In this document: piece after piece, positions 16,185 through 27,174 of the stretch | Numbering within the stretch: the stretch's first letter is position 1 | How the letters are laid out: every line of letters starts with the position of its first letter | Source of the DNA: Vagococcus proximus | Lineage (GTDB): Bacteria > Bacillota > Bacilli > Lactobacillales > Vagococcaceae | Assembly (NCBI RefSeq): GCF_029143285.1 | Contig: NZ_JAPDSH010000001.1 | Location: forward strand, 310,001 to 374,000 | Length of the DNA: 64,000 bases | Reading direction: 5' to 3' | Notes under the pieces: generated by a model | Seen by the model: the letters and a program-made list of their open reading frames with translations, nothing else | Database searches by the model: none | What the model was told of the DNA's origin: nothing | Position numbers and translations under genes: made by a program

Positions 16185-17120
16185 ATGGTAAGAAAAATTA
16201 TTTTAGATTGTGATCCAGGTCATGATGATGCGATTGCTATGATTTTAGCTCATGGTAATCCGAACATAGAACTTTTAGCTGTTACGACAGTAGTAGGGAA
16301 TCAAACATTAGAAAAAGTAACGTACAATGCTCGTGCTGTTAGTACAATGATAAATATGACGGAAGTTCCAATCGCAGCAGGTTGTGAACGTCCTTTAGTT
16401 AAAGAGATTGAAGTAGCTGAAGACATTCACGGTAAGTCAGGTTTAGATGGTCCAGAATTACCTCAACCTGTTATGGAAGTTTGTGGGCAACATGCAGTAG
16501 ATGTGATTATTGATACTGTAATGAGTGAGCCAGCAGGAACAGTTACACTTTGTCCAACAGGTGGTCTGACTAATATTGCGATGGCAATTCGTAAAGAACC
16601 TAAAATTATTGAACGTGTACAAGAAGTTGTCTTGATGGGTGGCGGCTACCATACAGGGAATTGGAGTGCCGTTTCAGAGTTCAATATTATTATTGATCCA
16701 GAAGCTGCCCATATTGTCTTCAATGCACCGTGGAAAGTAACAATGGTAGGTTTAGATTTGACACACCAAGCACTTGCTACTCCAGAAGTACGTGAGAAAA
16801 TCAAAGCGATTAATACGGTTCCTTCTCAATTTGTAGATGAGTTACTAGAGTTCTTTGGAACGATGTACAAGAAAAGCCAAGGATTTGATTTCCCACCTGT
16901 ACACGACCCATGTACAGTAGCCTACTTGATTGACCCAACAGTTATGACAACAAAAGCTGTGCCAGTTGATATTGAGCTGTACGGTAACCTAACTAGAGGT
17001 ATGACCGTAGCTGATTTTAGATACCCAATACCAGAAGACTGTCACACACAAGTCGCAGTTGATTTAGATCATGAAAAGTTTTGGGGTATGATTTATGATG
17101 CGTTAAAAAATATAGGCTAG
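16185..17120 (+). CDS. Inosine/uridine-preferring nucleoside hydrolase
   Basis: This 311-residue enzyme hydrolyses ribonucleosides to base and ribose in the cytoplasm. The calcium-binding N-terminus is LDCDPGHDDAIAM, with VTTVVGNQTLEKVTYNA, VLMGGGYHTGNWSAVSEFN and VHDPCTVAYLIDP giving the rest of the active site. Length is typical of the IunH/RihA-C family; the exact nucleoside preference cannot be read. AAAGGGG precedes the ATG. A perfect cre site predicts repression by glucose. It converges with a winged-helix/PfkB gene that may sense a related nucleoside. Confidence 0.92.
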   Translation: MVRKIILDCDPGHDDAIAMILAHGNPNIELLAVTTVVGNQTLEKVTYNARAVSTMINMTEVPIAAGCERPLVKEIEVAEDIHGKSGLDGPELPQPVMEVCGQHAVDVIIDTVMSEPAGTVTLCPTGGLTNIAMAIRKEPKIIERVQEVVLMGGGYHTGNWSAVSEFNIIIDPEAAHIVFNAPWKVTMVGLDLTHQALATPEVREKIKAINTVPSQFVDELLEFFGTMYKKSQGFDFPPVHDPCTVAYLIDPTVMTTKAVPVDIELYGNLTRGMTVADFRYPIPEDCHTQVAVDLDHEKFWGMIYDALKNIG

Positions 17121-17163
17121 CAAAAAGCACCACTTTACCAAACGGTAGAGCGGTGCTTTTTAA
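17121..17163. terminator. Bidirectional terminator
   Basis: AAAAAGCACC and GGTGCTTTTT flank a TACC/GGTA inner stem. It separates convergent genes. Confidence 0.85.
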
Positions 17164-17164
17164 T

Positions 17165-18250
17165 TTAGTTAAAAAGTAGTGATTTTTTAGCAGTGAGGGT
17201 ATCTTCTGTTAGGTCTTCGCTAATTGGATAAGGACTTTCGAGGCTAATTTCTGCAGCAGCATAAGCGTGGTGAAGGCTATCTTTCCAAGTGTAATTCTTA
17301 GTCAGTGCCCACACAAGAGCAGCGGTAATAGAGCTTTCAGTCCCAAGTTTACTTGTAGATATGCCGGTAGTTTGGATGTGAAAATGTTCCTCTTTATTTT
17401 TAAAATACAGCCCTTCAATAGGGGAGTAGACAACAAGATTTTCAATACCAGTATCAAGTAGTAACGCCAGTGACTGGTTTAAGTCCATCTCTTTCTCCGT
17501 TAGTTCTTTGATGAGACCTTTTAAATCATTAGGTGTCGTAATTAACGTATTGATTTTATCAAGTTGGCTAAGCAATTTGTAGTTTTTATTTTCAGCTACA
17601 GTTGTGACAAAAAGCGGAACTTTACAGTTATCATATAACCAATTAATAGCGTCTGCGGTTAGGTTGGTATCAACAATACAGTATCTTGAATTATTAATAA
17701 TCTCACTTTTTTCTTTTAAGAAATCAGGAGTGATATGGTTATAAATCGCCATGTCCTCAATCGCAGCGGTACGATTACCATTATGGTCATCAATGTATAG
17801 ATAGGTTGAGGTTCTTTCGTTTGGTAACTCTTTAACATATTGGATGTTCATGCCATGTTGTTGAGCATCCTGTTTAAATTTATTGCCGTTAATATCATTT
17901 CCATGAACTGAAATAAAGTAGTTAGGTACGTTTAATTGAGTAAGGCCTAGTGAAATATTTCGGCCTGCACCTCCTTGAGAAAATGCGATAGTACCAGGAT
18001 TAGGGTGGTTAGGAGAGAGCGGAGCAGAGGCAATGCCAGAGATATCCATATTGATGCCACCAATAATTGTGACAAACTCGGATTCTTTGATAATATACCC
18101 TCGACCTTCGATGTATCCTTTTTTAGTTAAATTGAATATATGTGCAGCTACACCAGATCTAGAAATACCTAGTTCTTCAGCGATTTCATTCTGCGAAATC
18201 AACGGATTAGCTAGTATTAGCGAAAGTATTTCACGTTCTCTTTCAGTCAT
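17165..18250 (-). CDS. Winged-helix/PfkB-like protein lacking the kinase catalytic motif
   Basis: In this 361-residue protein, residues 1-55 form a winged helix (EREILSLILANPLISQNEIA then LGISRSGVAAHIFNLTKKG), and the rest is a PfkB/pseudouridine-kinase fold (IIGGINMDISG; FSQGGAGRNISLGLTQL). The usual C-terminal DTTGAGD, whose Asp is the catalytic base, is replaced by ISTSKLGTESSITAAL. The enzyme may therefore be inactive and act as a nucleoside-responsive regulator. Intact relatives phosphorylate pseudouridine. It converges with the nucleoside hydrolase gene, suggesting a shared nucleoside role. The GAGGTGAGGA leader on the minus strand supports the start. Confidence 0.75.
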   Translation of the reverse strand: MTEREREILSLILANPLISQNEIAEELGISRSGVAAHIFNLTKKGYIEGRGYIIKESEFVTIIGGINMDISGIASAPLSPNHPNPGTIAFSQGGAGRNISLGLTQLNVPNYFISVHGNDINGNKFKQDAQQHGMNIQYVKELPNERTSTYLYIDDHNGNRTAAIEDMAIYNHITPDFLKEKSEIINNSRYCIVDTNLTADAINWLYDNCKVPLFVTTVAENKNYKLLSQLDKINTLITTPNDLKGLIKELTEKEMDLNQSLALLLDTGIENLVVYSPIEGLYFKNKEEHFHIQTTGISTSKLGTESSITAALVWALTKNYTWKDSLHHAYAAAEISLESPYPISEDLTEDTLTAKKSLLFN

Positions 18251-18372
18251 ATCCTCACCTCTTCATTTTATAAATTAAGTATAGGTTAAAAATAGCCCAA
18301 AATCAAACGGCGTAAGGGATTAGTAGTTCGTTATTGATGGGAAGTGTTTAGGACGAGCGACATAGAGTGGTT

Positions 18373-18424
18373 ATGAAAACGTTCACTAAAAAATATTGAC
18401 AAAAAAAATATCTGATGATATGCT
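18373..18424 (+). promoter_or_regulatory. cre site and promoter of the beta-glucoside operon
   Basis: ATGAAAACGTTCACTA (18373-18388) fits the cre consensus at every position. TTGACA (18396-18401), a 17-base spacer and TATGCT (18419-18424) form the promoter. CcpA bound there would block the -35 region. Confidence 0.75.
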
Positions 18425-18431
18425 GCACTTG

Positions 18432-18466
18432 AGATTGTTACCGCTTTAAAAAGTGGGCTATACTTA
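18432..18466 (+). promoter_or_regulatory. RAT-like antiterminator site upstream of the regulator gene
   Basis: AGATTGTTACCGC...AAGTGGGCTATACT resembles the ribonucleic antiterminator (GGATTGTTAC...GGCAAAACC) and the better copy at 19347. The following bases do not form a strong terminator, so this copy may act as a decoy, a weak attenuator or an autoregulatory site. Confidence 0.55.
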
Positions 18467-18508
18467 AAATCGATTCAATATATTGGATACAAAGCAAGGG
18501 AGCCTAGT

Positions 18509-19348
18509 ATGTTTGTTAAAAAAATAATAAACAATAATGTTGTTATCTCGTTGGATGAGTCTAATAATGAGATGATTGTCATGGGAAAAGGCATCGGATT
18601 TAAGAAGAATATAGGAGATAACATATCACTTTCAATGATTGAAAAAAAGTATGTTATAACAAATGACTGGAATGAGAATAAATTAGTTAAGTTGTTAGAA
18701 AATATCCCCCTAGAGCATATACAGGTTGCCAATGAAATAATTAGTTTTGCTAAAATATCTTTAGGGAAAAAGTTAAGTGAGAATATATTCTTAACATTAA
18801 CTGATCATATTCACTATGCTATTGAGAGAAAAGAAGAAGGTTTAGAGATAAAGAATGCTTTATTATGGGAAATAAAAAGATTTTATAATCATGAGTTTCT
18901 AATTGGTAAAGAAGCGATTTCTATTATAAATAATAGATTGAATATTAGTTTATCTGAAGATGAGGCTGGTTTCATAGCATTGCATATTGTAAATGCTAAT
19001 TTAGATATGGGGGAAGTTGGTCATGTCTCTGAAATGACAGAACTTATTCAGAATATTTTAAATATCGTAAAATATCATTTTAATGTAGAAATTGATGAGT
19101 ATTCATTAAATTATGAGCGTTTTGTCACGCATTTAAAATTTTTCATTCAACGATTGTACAGTGATGTTAGATTGAATGATGCTGAGACAATCCAGTTTAT
19201 GATGAAAATTAAAGAGCAATATGTTAAAGAATATGAGTGTGCTCTAAAGATAAGTAGTTATGTAGAATCTAAATTCCAACGTAAACTTGAAGAAGACGAA
19301 TTAATTTATCTAACAATACACATAAAAAGAATAACCAATCAAGATTAG
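18509..19348 (+). CDS. BglG/LicT family transcriptional antiterminator
   Basis: This 279-residue protein has the N-terminal CAT RNA-binding domain (MFVKKIINNNVVISLDES, GKGIGFKKNIGD) and two PRD domains with their histidines (DHIHYAIERKEEG, IALHIVNANLD, VTHLKFFIQRL, LTIHIKRI). EI/HPr and the cognate EII phosphorylate these to control dimerisation. When sugar is present, the protein binds the RAT site ahead of the PTS gene and prevents termination. AAGGGAG precedes the ATG. It is the first gene of the operon regulator-PTS-GH1. Confidence 0.92.
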   Translation: MFVKKIINNNVVISLDESNNEMIVMGKGIGFKKNIGDNISLSMIEKKYVITNDWNENKLVKLLENIPLEHIQVANEIISFAKISLGKKLSENIFLTLTDHIHYAIERKEEGLEIKNALLWEIKRFYNHEFLIGKEAISIINNRLNISLSEDEAGFIALHIVNANLDMGEVGHVSEMTELIQNILNIVKYHFNVEIDEYSLNYERFVTHLKFFIQRLYSDVRLNDAETIQFMMKIKEQYVKEYECALKISSYVESKFQRKLEEDELIYLTIHIKRITNQD

Positions 19349-19422
19349 GATTGTTACCAATTGTGGGCTATACCTAAACAAACTCTTATCACAAGATGAG
19401 TTTGTTTAGGTATTTTTCTTTT
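19347..19422 (+). promoter_or_regulatory. RAT antiterminator overlapping a terminator
   Basis: GGATTGTTACCAATTGTGGGCTATACC (19348-19374 region) is a close RAT match. Its 3' end overlaps the terminator stem TACCTAAACAAACTC (19371-19385) / GAGTTTGTTTAGGTA (19398-19412), followed by a T-rich run. The two structures are mutually exclusive, the classic BglG switch, placed right before the PTS gene. Confidence 0.85.
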
Positions 19423-19437
19423 TAGAAGGAGGAAAAT

Positions 19438-22748
<3,311 letters not shown>

Positions 22749-22751
22749 AAA

Positions 22752-22783
22752 ACAAGCTCTGAGAAATCAGGGCTTATTTTTTG
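22752..22783 (+). terminator. Terminator of the beta-glucoside operon
   Basis: AAGCTCTGA-GAAA-TCAGGGCTT plus a T-run. This is the fifth copy of the GAAA-loop terminator seen at rplS and in the island. Confidence 0.85.
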
Positions 22784-22982
22784 TTATTTTAAAATAAATT
22801 TTGAGTTACTGAGATACATAAGGAGTGTTAGTTTTAAGATGAAAAAGAATAATAGATAGTTTTAAATTAAGTAGTAAATGCCGTTATATATGTATTGGCA
22901 TGATTTTATTAGCTATAAGGAGTGCTATAATGAAGTTATAAAAGGTTCTTAGTTAAGTAGCTAGAATGGAGATGATTTTGTG

Positions 22983-23363
22983 ATGAAAAAAAGTGGGTTT
23001 AAATTTTTTCTTCCTATTATGATAATTGTAATAGGCAGTGTCGTAACGGTTCAATTTTATTCTAAAAAATCAAATGCAGATCATGATAGGGTCACAGATG
23101 CTAATGTATCAAAAGTGAGTAACTTAAATACAGATGAAGTGAGATCACTTTATGATTATGCTATAAAAAAAGACATCATTGATCCGAAAAAATATCTGTT
23201 TTCACATTTTGTTAAAGATGAAAAAAATAGGTTTAGAAACATGTATGAACAATTCAAAAAAGATGTTGATACAAAAGATAACCCAGTGTCTTATAGAGAT
23301 TGGTTAGAAATGAATAATTTTGGAGTGATGCCTGATACTAAAGAATCAATTTATGATTTTTAA
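22983..23363 (+). CDS. Small membrane-anchored or secreted protein
   Basis: This protein of about 126 residues has an N-terminal hydrophobic segment (FFLPIMIIVIGSVVTVQF) after a basic start, and the rest is hydrophilic and presumably outside the cell. No lipobox cysteine is visible. Landmarks are LNTDEVRSLYDYAIKKD and FRNMYEQFKKDVD, which suggest helices. GGAGATG gives spacing to the ATG at 22983; a GTG at 22980 is an alternative. A terminator follows. I do not recognise the family. Confidence 0.6.
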   Translation: MKKSGFKFFLPIMIIVIGSVVTVQFYSKKSNADHDRVTDANVSKVSNLNTDEVRSLYDYAIKKDIIDPKKYLFSHFVKDEKNRFRNMYEQFKKDVDTKDNPVSYRDWLEMNNFGVMPDTKESIYDF

Positions 23364-23388
23364 GATAAAAACATTTAATAAATTTATG

Positions 23389-23424
23389 AGAGAGAATCAT
23401 GTTTACACTTGCTTCTCTTTTTTT
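23389..23424 (+). terminator. Intrinsic terminator
   Basis: AGAGAA pairs with TTCTCT across a 15-base loop, followed by a T-run, after the 126-residue gene. Confidence 0.65.
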
Positions 23425-23533
23425 CATTACTTATAATTCTAAAATTCTAATGCCTTATTACTGTTTAACTCAACTCAAAATGATATGATTAAGACAGTAA
23501 AAATACTTAATCACACAAATGGAGGATTTTAAG

Positions 23534-24499
23534 ATGAAGATGGTTATTTTAGATGGCTATGGTTTAAATCCAGGAGACTTAAGTTGGAAAGGTTTGGAAG
23601 AATTCGGAGAGCTAACGGTATTTGACCGAACAGATATAACGGATAATGCATTGATTATTGAACGTATAGGACAATCAGAGATGGTTTTTACAAATAAAGT
23701 TCCAATAACAGACGAGATTATGGAAGCTTGTCCAAGTCTTAAGTATGTTGGTGTGTTTGCAACGGGATATAACGTGATTGATATCGAAGCTGCTAAGACA
23801 AGAGGGATTGTTGTCACGAATATTCCGAGTTACGGGACAGATGCGGTAGCTCAATTCACATGGGCGTTATTACTAGAAATCGCAAGTCAAGTGGGAAGAC
23901 ATAACCAATCTGTAGCAAGTGGTGATTGGGAAAATAGTATTGATTTTACGTATTGGAAAACGCCTTTGTTAGAACTAGCAGGGAAAACAATAGGGTTAAT
24001 AGGCTACGGTAAGATTGCTCAAGCAGTTGCTGAGATTGCAAGAGCCTTTAAGATGAGTGTTATTTATTATAATCACCGTCCTAAAGAGTCAGGGAGTACA
24101 TTTATTAAGCAAGTGAGTCTTGAAGAGTTATATGAAAAGTCTGATGTGATTAGTCTGCATGTCCCTCAATTTCCAGAAACGCTAGAGATGATAAATGATG
24201 ACGCGATTAATCAAATGAAATCCGATGTTATTTTAATTAATACATCAAGAGGTGGATTGATTGATGAGCAAGCAGTAGCTAATGGTTTAAATAACGGAAA
24301 AATTCGAGCATACGGAGCGGATGTTGTTTCTCATGAACCGATTCTTTCCAGTAACCCATTACTAAAAGCTAAAAACTGTTATTTAACACCCCATATTGCG
24401 TGGGCTCCAGTCGAAGCGAGAGAACGACTATTATCAATTGCAGTAGAGAACGTTAAACAGTTTTTAAACGATACGCCTCAGAATAATGTGGCAATTTAA
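23534..24499 (+). CDS. D-isomer-specific 2-hydroxyacid dehydrogenase
   Basis: This 321-residue NAD-dependent dehydrogenase is of the hydroxypyruvate/glycerate reductase type. The Rossmann motif is GLIGYGKIAQAVAEIARAF, the catalytic Arg is in INTSRGGLIDEQAV, Glu in VSHEPI and His in YLTPHIAWAP. The substrate is not readable. The start at 23534 is used because GGAGG (23521-23525) would otherwise be inside the coding sequence. The LOG-family gene follows 23 bases later, so the two are probably co-transcribed. Confidence 0.88.
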   Translation: MKMVILDGYGLNPGDLSWKGLEEFGELTVFDRTDITDNALIIERIGQSEMVFTNKVPITDEIMEACPSLKYVGVFATGYNVIDIEAAKTRGIVVTNIPSYGTDAVAQFTWALLLEIASQVGRHNQSVASGDWENSIDFTYWKTPLLELAGKTIGLIGYGKIAQAVAEIARAFKMSVIYYNHRPKESGSTFIKQVSLEELYEKSDVISLHVPQFPETLEMINDDAINQMKSDVILINTSRGGLIDEQAVANGLNNGKIRAYGADVVSHEPILSSNPLLKAKNCYLTPHIAWAPVEARERLLSIAVENVKQFLNDTPQNNVAI

Positions 24500-24522
24500 A
24501 CGATTAAAGGTGGGAGATTTAA

Positions 24523-25083
24523 ATGAATATTGTTGTCTATTGTGGTGCAAACTCAGGGAATAATAAAGAGTATACGTTAGCTACAGAAAAATTAGGGGCA
24601 TGGATTGCCAAGAATAATAATAGTTTGGTATACGGTGGAGGTGCAGTTGGTTTGATGAGAACAGTCGCCGATTCTGTACTAAATAATAAAGGGAAAGTAA
24701 CTGGAGTTATGCCAGAATTCTTAGCTGCTAGAGAAATTGCCCATAATGATTTGACGGAGTTGATCGTGGTAGAAACAATGTCAGAAAGAAAGCAAAAAAT
24801 GATCGAATTAGGAGATGCTTTTATTGCCTTGCCAGGTGGACCAGGTACTCTTGAAGAAATAACAGAGGTAGTGTCTTGGGCGCGTTTAGGTAAAAATAAC
24901 AGTCCTTGTATCTTCTATAATTACAAAGGCTTTTATAATTCGATTATGACTTTGTATGATACGATGGTTCAAGAGGGATTTCTTACACGAGAAGACCGCG
25001 ATAAGATACTCTTTTCAGAATCGCTAGTAGAAATAGGTACCTTTATAAATAATTACACACCACCTGAAGTTCGACAGTATTAA
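24523..25083 (+). CDS. LOG family protein (nucleoside 5'-monophosphate phosphoribohydrolase)
   Basis: This 186-residue protein of the TIGR00730/LOG family has YGGGAVGLMRTVADSVL and the diagnostic SERKQKMIELGDAFIALPGGPGTLEE. Plant and bacterial members cleave cytokinin riboside 5'-monophosphates or other NMPs to base and ribose 5-phosphate. The bacterial substrate is often unknown. GGTGGGAG precedes the ATG, and it follows the 2-hydroxyacid dehydrogenase in one transcript that ends at the 25111 terminator. Confidence 0.88.
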   Translation: MNIVVYCGANSGNNKEYTLATEKLGAWIAKNNNSLVYGGGAVGLMRTVADSVLNNKGKVTGVMPEFLAAREIAHNDLTELIVVETMSERKQKMIELGDAFIALPGGPGTLEEITEVVSWARLGKNNSPCIFYNYKGFYNSIMTLYDTMVQEGFLTREDRDKILFSESLVEIGTFINNYTPPEVRQY

Positions 25084-25110
25084 GAACAATCAAGAAAGTA
25101 TGTTGCAAAT

Positions 25111-25148
25111 AAAAAGGTCTCTTAGTTCAATACTGAGAGAACTTTTTT
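25111..25148 (+). terminator. Intrinsic terminator
   Basis: AGGTCTCT...AGT pairs with ACT...AGAGAACT, followed by a T-run, with a 5-base loop. Confidence 0.8.
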
Positions 25149-25181
25149 ATTTAATAGTTTAAACAAATTCATTTGAAAGGG

Positions 25182-25230
25182 TTTACAAGTTTAAAATATG
25201 GAGTTATAATAAAAAACGTAGAAACGTTTC
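25182..25230 (+). promoter_or_regulatory. Promoter and operator 1 of the beta-1,2-glucan locus
   Basis: TTTACA (25182-25187), 17 bases, TATAAT (25205-25210). The palindrome GAAACGTTTC (25221-25230) covers the likely start site. The same 15-mer GTAGAAACGTTTCAC recurs at 25313-25327. LacI-family repressors bind such CG-centred palindromes, and the locus encodes one at 35848. Confidence 0.8.
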
Positions 25231-25280
25231 ACTAGAAAAAGAGAGAGAACTAATAAATAAAGTTATAAAGTGAGGAGGAT

Positions 25281-25352
25281 ATGTCTAAATTCATTATTTT
25301 TTTACTATTTTGTAGAAACGTTTCACCAAAAAGAAAGGAACCGTGCATATGA
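25281..25352 (+). CDS. Short leader ORF overlapping the permease start
   Basis: ATG at 25281 follows a strong GAGGAGG (25272-25278) and opens 23 codons (MSKFIIFLLFCRNV then SPKRKEPCI). The TGA stop overlaps the permease ATG (ATGA at 25349-25352). Operator 2 lies inside it. The peptide has a hydrophobic half. It could be a real leader peptide coupling translation to the permease, or a chance frame. Confidence 0.4.
   Translation: MSKFIIFLLFCRNVSPKRKEPCI
25315..25324. promoter_or_regulatory. Operator 2, GAAACGTTTC
   Basis: Second copy of the palindrome, 94 bases after the first (about nine helical turns). Two sites allow repression by looping or roadblock by the LacI-family protein at 35848. 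It is not a full cre match: the W and G at positions 1 and 3 of the cre consensus are missing. Confidence 0.7.
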
Positions 25353-26260
25353 AAAAACTTAAACAGTTTTATGATCAACGTCAATTGCATTGGATGGTAC
25401 TTCCTGGCGTAGCATTCATGATTGTATTTAATTACATTCCAATATACGGAATTATCATTGCTTTTAAAAACTATACTATCGTTGATACTTTTTCTTCCGC
25501 ACCATGGGTAGGATTAGAAAATTTTAGAATTATAATGGAAGATAGTTTCTTTTGGGAAGCTGTTCGTAATACTTTAGCAATCAGTTTAATGAAGTTATTT
25601 TTAGGTTTCGCGATTCCAATTATTTTAGCAATTATGATTTATGAAATGAAAGATGGACGCTTAAAGAAAACCATTCAAACTATTTCTTATATTCCTCATT
25701 TTTTCTCTTGGATTGTTTTTGGAGGAATGTTAATTTCTTGGTTATCAACAAATGGTTTTATAAATCAAATCTTGATGTCATTAGGCTTAATGGATCAAGG
25801 GGTTAACAATTTATTAGACCCAAATAAATATTGGTGGATAGCTGTTCTTTCAGATTTGTGGAAAGAAGTAGGTTGGGGAACTATTCTTTATTTAGCGGGT
25901 ATGTCTAGAATTGATCCAACATTTTATGAAGCGGCTAGAATTGATGGCGCTTCCAAGCTGACGCAAATTAGAACGATTACGTTACCGTTATTAGCCCCGA
26001 TTATTTCATTGAATCTAATTTTGAATGTTAGTGGTTTATTAGGATCTAATTTAGATCAAACATTAGTTTTAATGAATGCGCAAAATCAAAATAAATCAGA
26101 AGTAATTAACTCTTTCGTTTATAGAATGGGTCTGACCCAAGGTGATTTCTCTTATGCAACGGCGGTTGGTTTAGGAATTTCAGTTATTTCTATTATATTG
26201 TTAGTTATTACAGATCGAATTACTAGAAAAATGAATAATGGAAGATCGGTTATTTTATAA
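25349..26260 (+). CDS. ABC transporter permease, LplB type
   Basis: This 303-residue inner-membrane permease has six predicted helices and the EAA loop FYEAARIDGASKLTQIRTITLPLLAP that contacts the ATPase. It belongs to the LplB/YteP group of oligosaccharide importers, which share a housekeeping MsmX-like ATPase; none is encoded here. AAAGGA (25334-25339) gives proper spacing to ATG 25349, so an upstream GTG at 25343 is not preferred. The second permease follows after 14 bases. The sugar is inferred from the downstream GH94 and GH3 enzymes. Confidence 0.88.
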   Translation: MKKLKQFYDQRQLHWMVLPGVAFMIVFNYIPIYGIIIAFKNYTIVDTFSSAPWVGLENFRIIMEDSFFWEAVRNTLAISLMKLFLGFAIPIILAIMIYEMKDGRLKKTIQTISYIPHFFSWIVFGGMLISWLSTNGFINQILMSLGLMDQGVNNLLDPNKYWWIAVLSDLWKEVGWGTILYLAGMSRIDPTFYEAARIDGASKLTQIRTITLPLLAPIISLNLILNVSGLLGSNLDQTLVLMNAQNQNKSEVINSFVYRMGLTQGDFSYATAVGLGISVISIILLVITDRITRKMNNGRSVIL

Positions 26261-26274
26261 AGGAGGCAACAAAT

Positions 26275-27156
26275 GTGATTAAAAGAAAAACAAAAGAAAA
26301 CAAATGGTTTTATTTTTTCAATACGTTGATTTTAGTCTTGTTTTCTTTAGTGATTATCGTACCGATTTGGAATATTTTAGTCTCTTCCGTTTCATCTAGT
26401 ACTGGATTAGCTGATAAGGGACTTGTACTTTGGCCGAAAGGCTTCACGTTAGAAAATTATAAAAAAGTATTTTCTGATAGTAGTATTCCCCGAGCTTTTT
26501 TCATCTCGGTTCTTAAAACAGTTATTGGAGCATCGACGCATACACTATTTTGTGCAGTCGTTGCCTATGGTTTGAGTAAATCTAGATTAATGGGACGTAG
26601 TATCTATACGATGTTAGGTGTGGTTACTATGTATTTCGGTGGAGGAATGATTCCAACTTATTTATTAATTAAATCATTAGGCTTACTAGATACTTTTTGG
26701 GTATATATTATCCCTGCATTATTTAGTTATTATGATGTTGTGATTTTAATGAATTTCTTCCGAGAAATTCCACCTTCATTAGAGGAGTCAGCGAAAATTG
26801 ATGGTGCGAGTGAGTTCCAAATTTTTTACAAGATTTTCTTACCTTTAACAAAACCTGCATTGGCAACTATCGTTTTATTTAATGGTGTGAGTCAGTGGAA
26901 TGATTTTATGACAACAAAACTTTATATTACCAAAGAGCATCTTTATCCGTTACAGATGAAAATCTACGAAATCATTGTTCAGTCTAATCTGAGTACAATG
27001 ACTGAAAGTGGTAGTACCGATATGGTGACTCAAGCAACAACACATGGCGTACAGTTAGCTACTATAGTTATTACAACAATACCGATTTTAATTATTTATC
27101 CATTACTACAAAAACACTTTATCGGCGGAATGATGGCCGGTGCAGTAAAAGAATAA
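26275..27156 (+). CDS. ABC transporter permease, LplC/YtcP type
   Basis: This 293-residue partner permease has six membrane segments and an EAA motif (PSLEESAKIDGASEFQIFYKIFLPLTKP), ending in the family-typical HFIGGMMAGAVKE. It starts with GTG after AAAGGAGG. With the previous gene it forms the channel of the importer. Order permease-permease-lipoprotein is the usual one for this class. Confidence 0.9.
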   Translation: MIKRKTKENKWFYFFNTLILVLFSLVIIVPIWNILVSSVSSSTGLADKGLVLWPKGFTLENYKKVFSDSSIPRAFFISVLKTVIGASTHTLFCAVVAYGLSKSRLMGRSIYTMLGVVTMYFGGGMIPTYLLIKSLGLLDTFWVYIIPALFSYYDVVILMNFFREIPPSLEESAKIDGASEFQIFYKIFLPLTKPALATIVLFNGVSQWNDFMTTKLYITKEHLYPLQMKIYEIIVQSNLSTMTESGSTDMVTQATTHGVQLATIVITTIPILIIYPLLQKHFIGGMMAGAVKE

Positions 27157-27174
27157 AGAAAGTAGGGAAAAGAT

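Noticed and set aside
25221-25324. GAAACGTTTC palindromes as CcpA cre sites
   Set aside because: They miss conserved cre positions (WTG at the left end), are strictly symmetric, and the locus carries its own LacI-family repressor. CcpA binding is possible but second choice.
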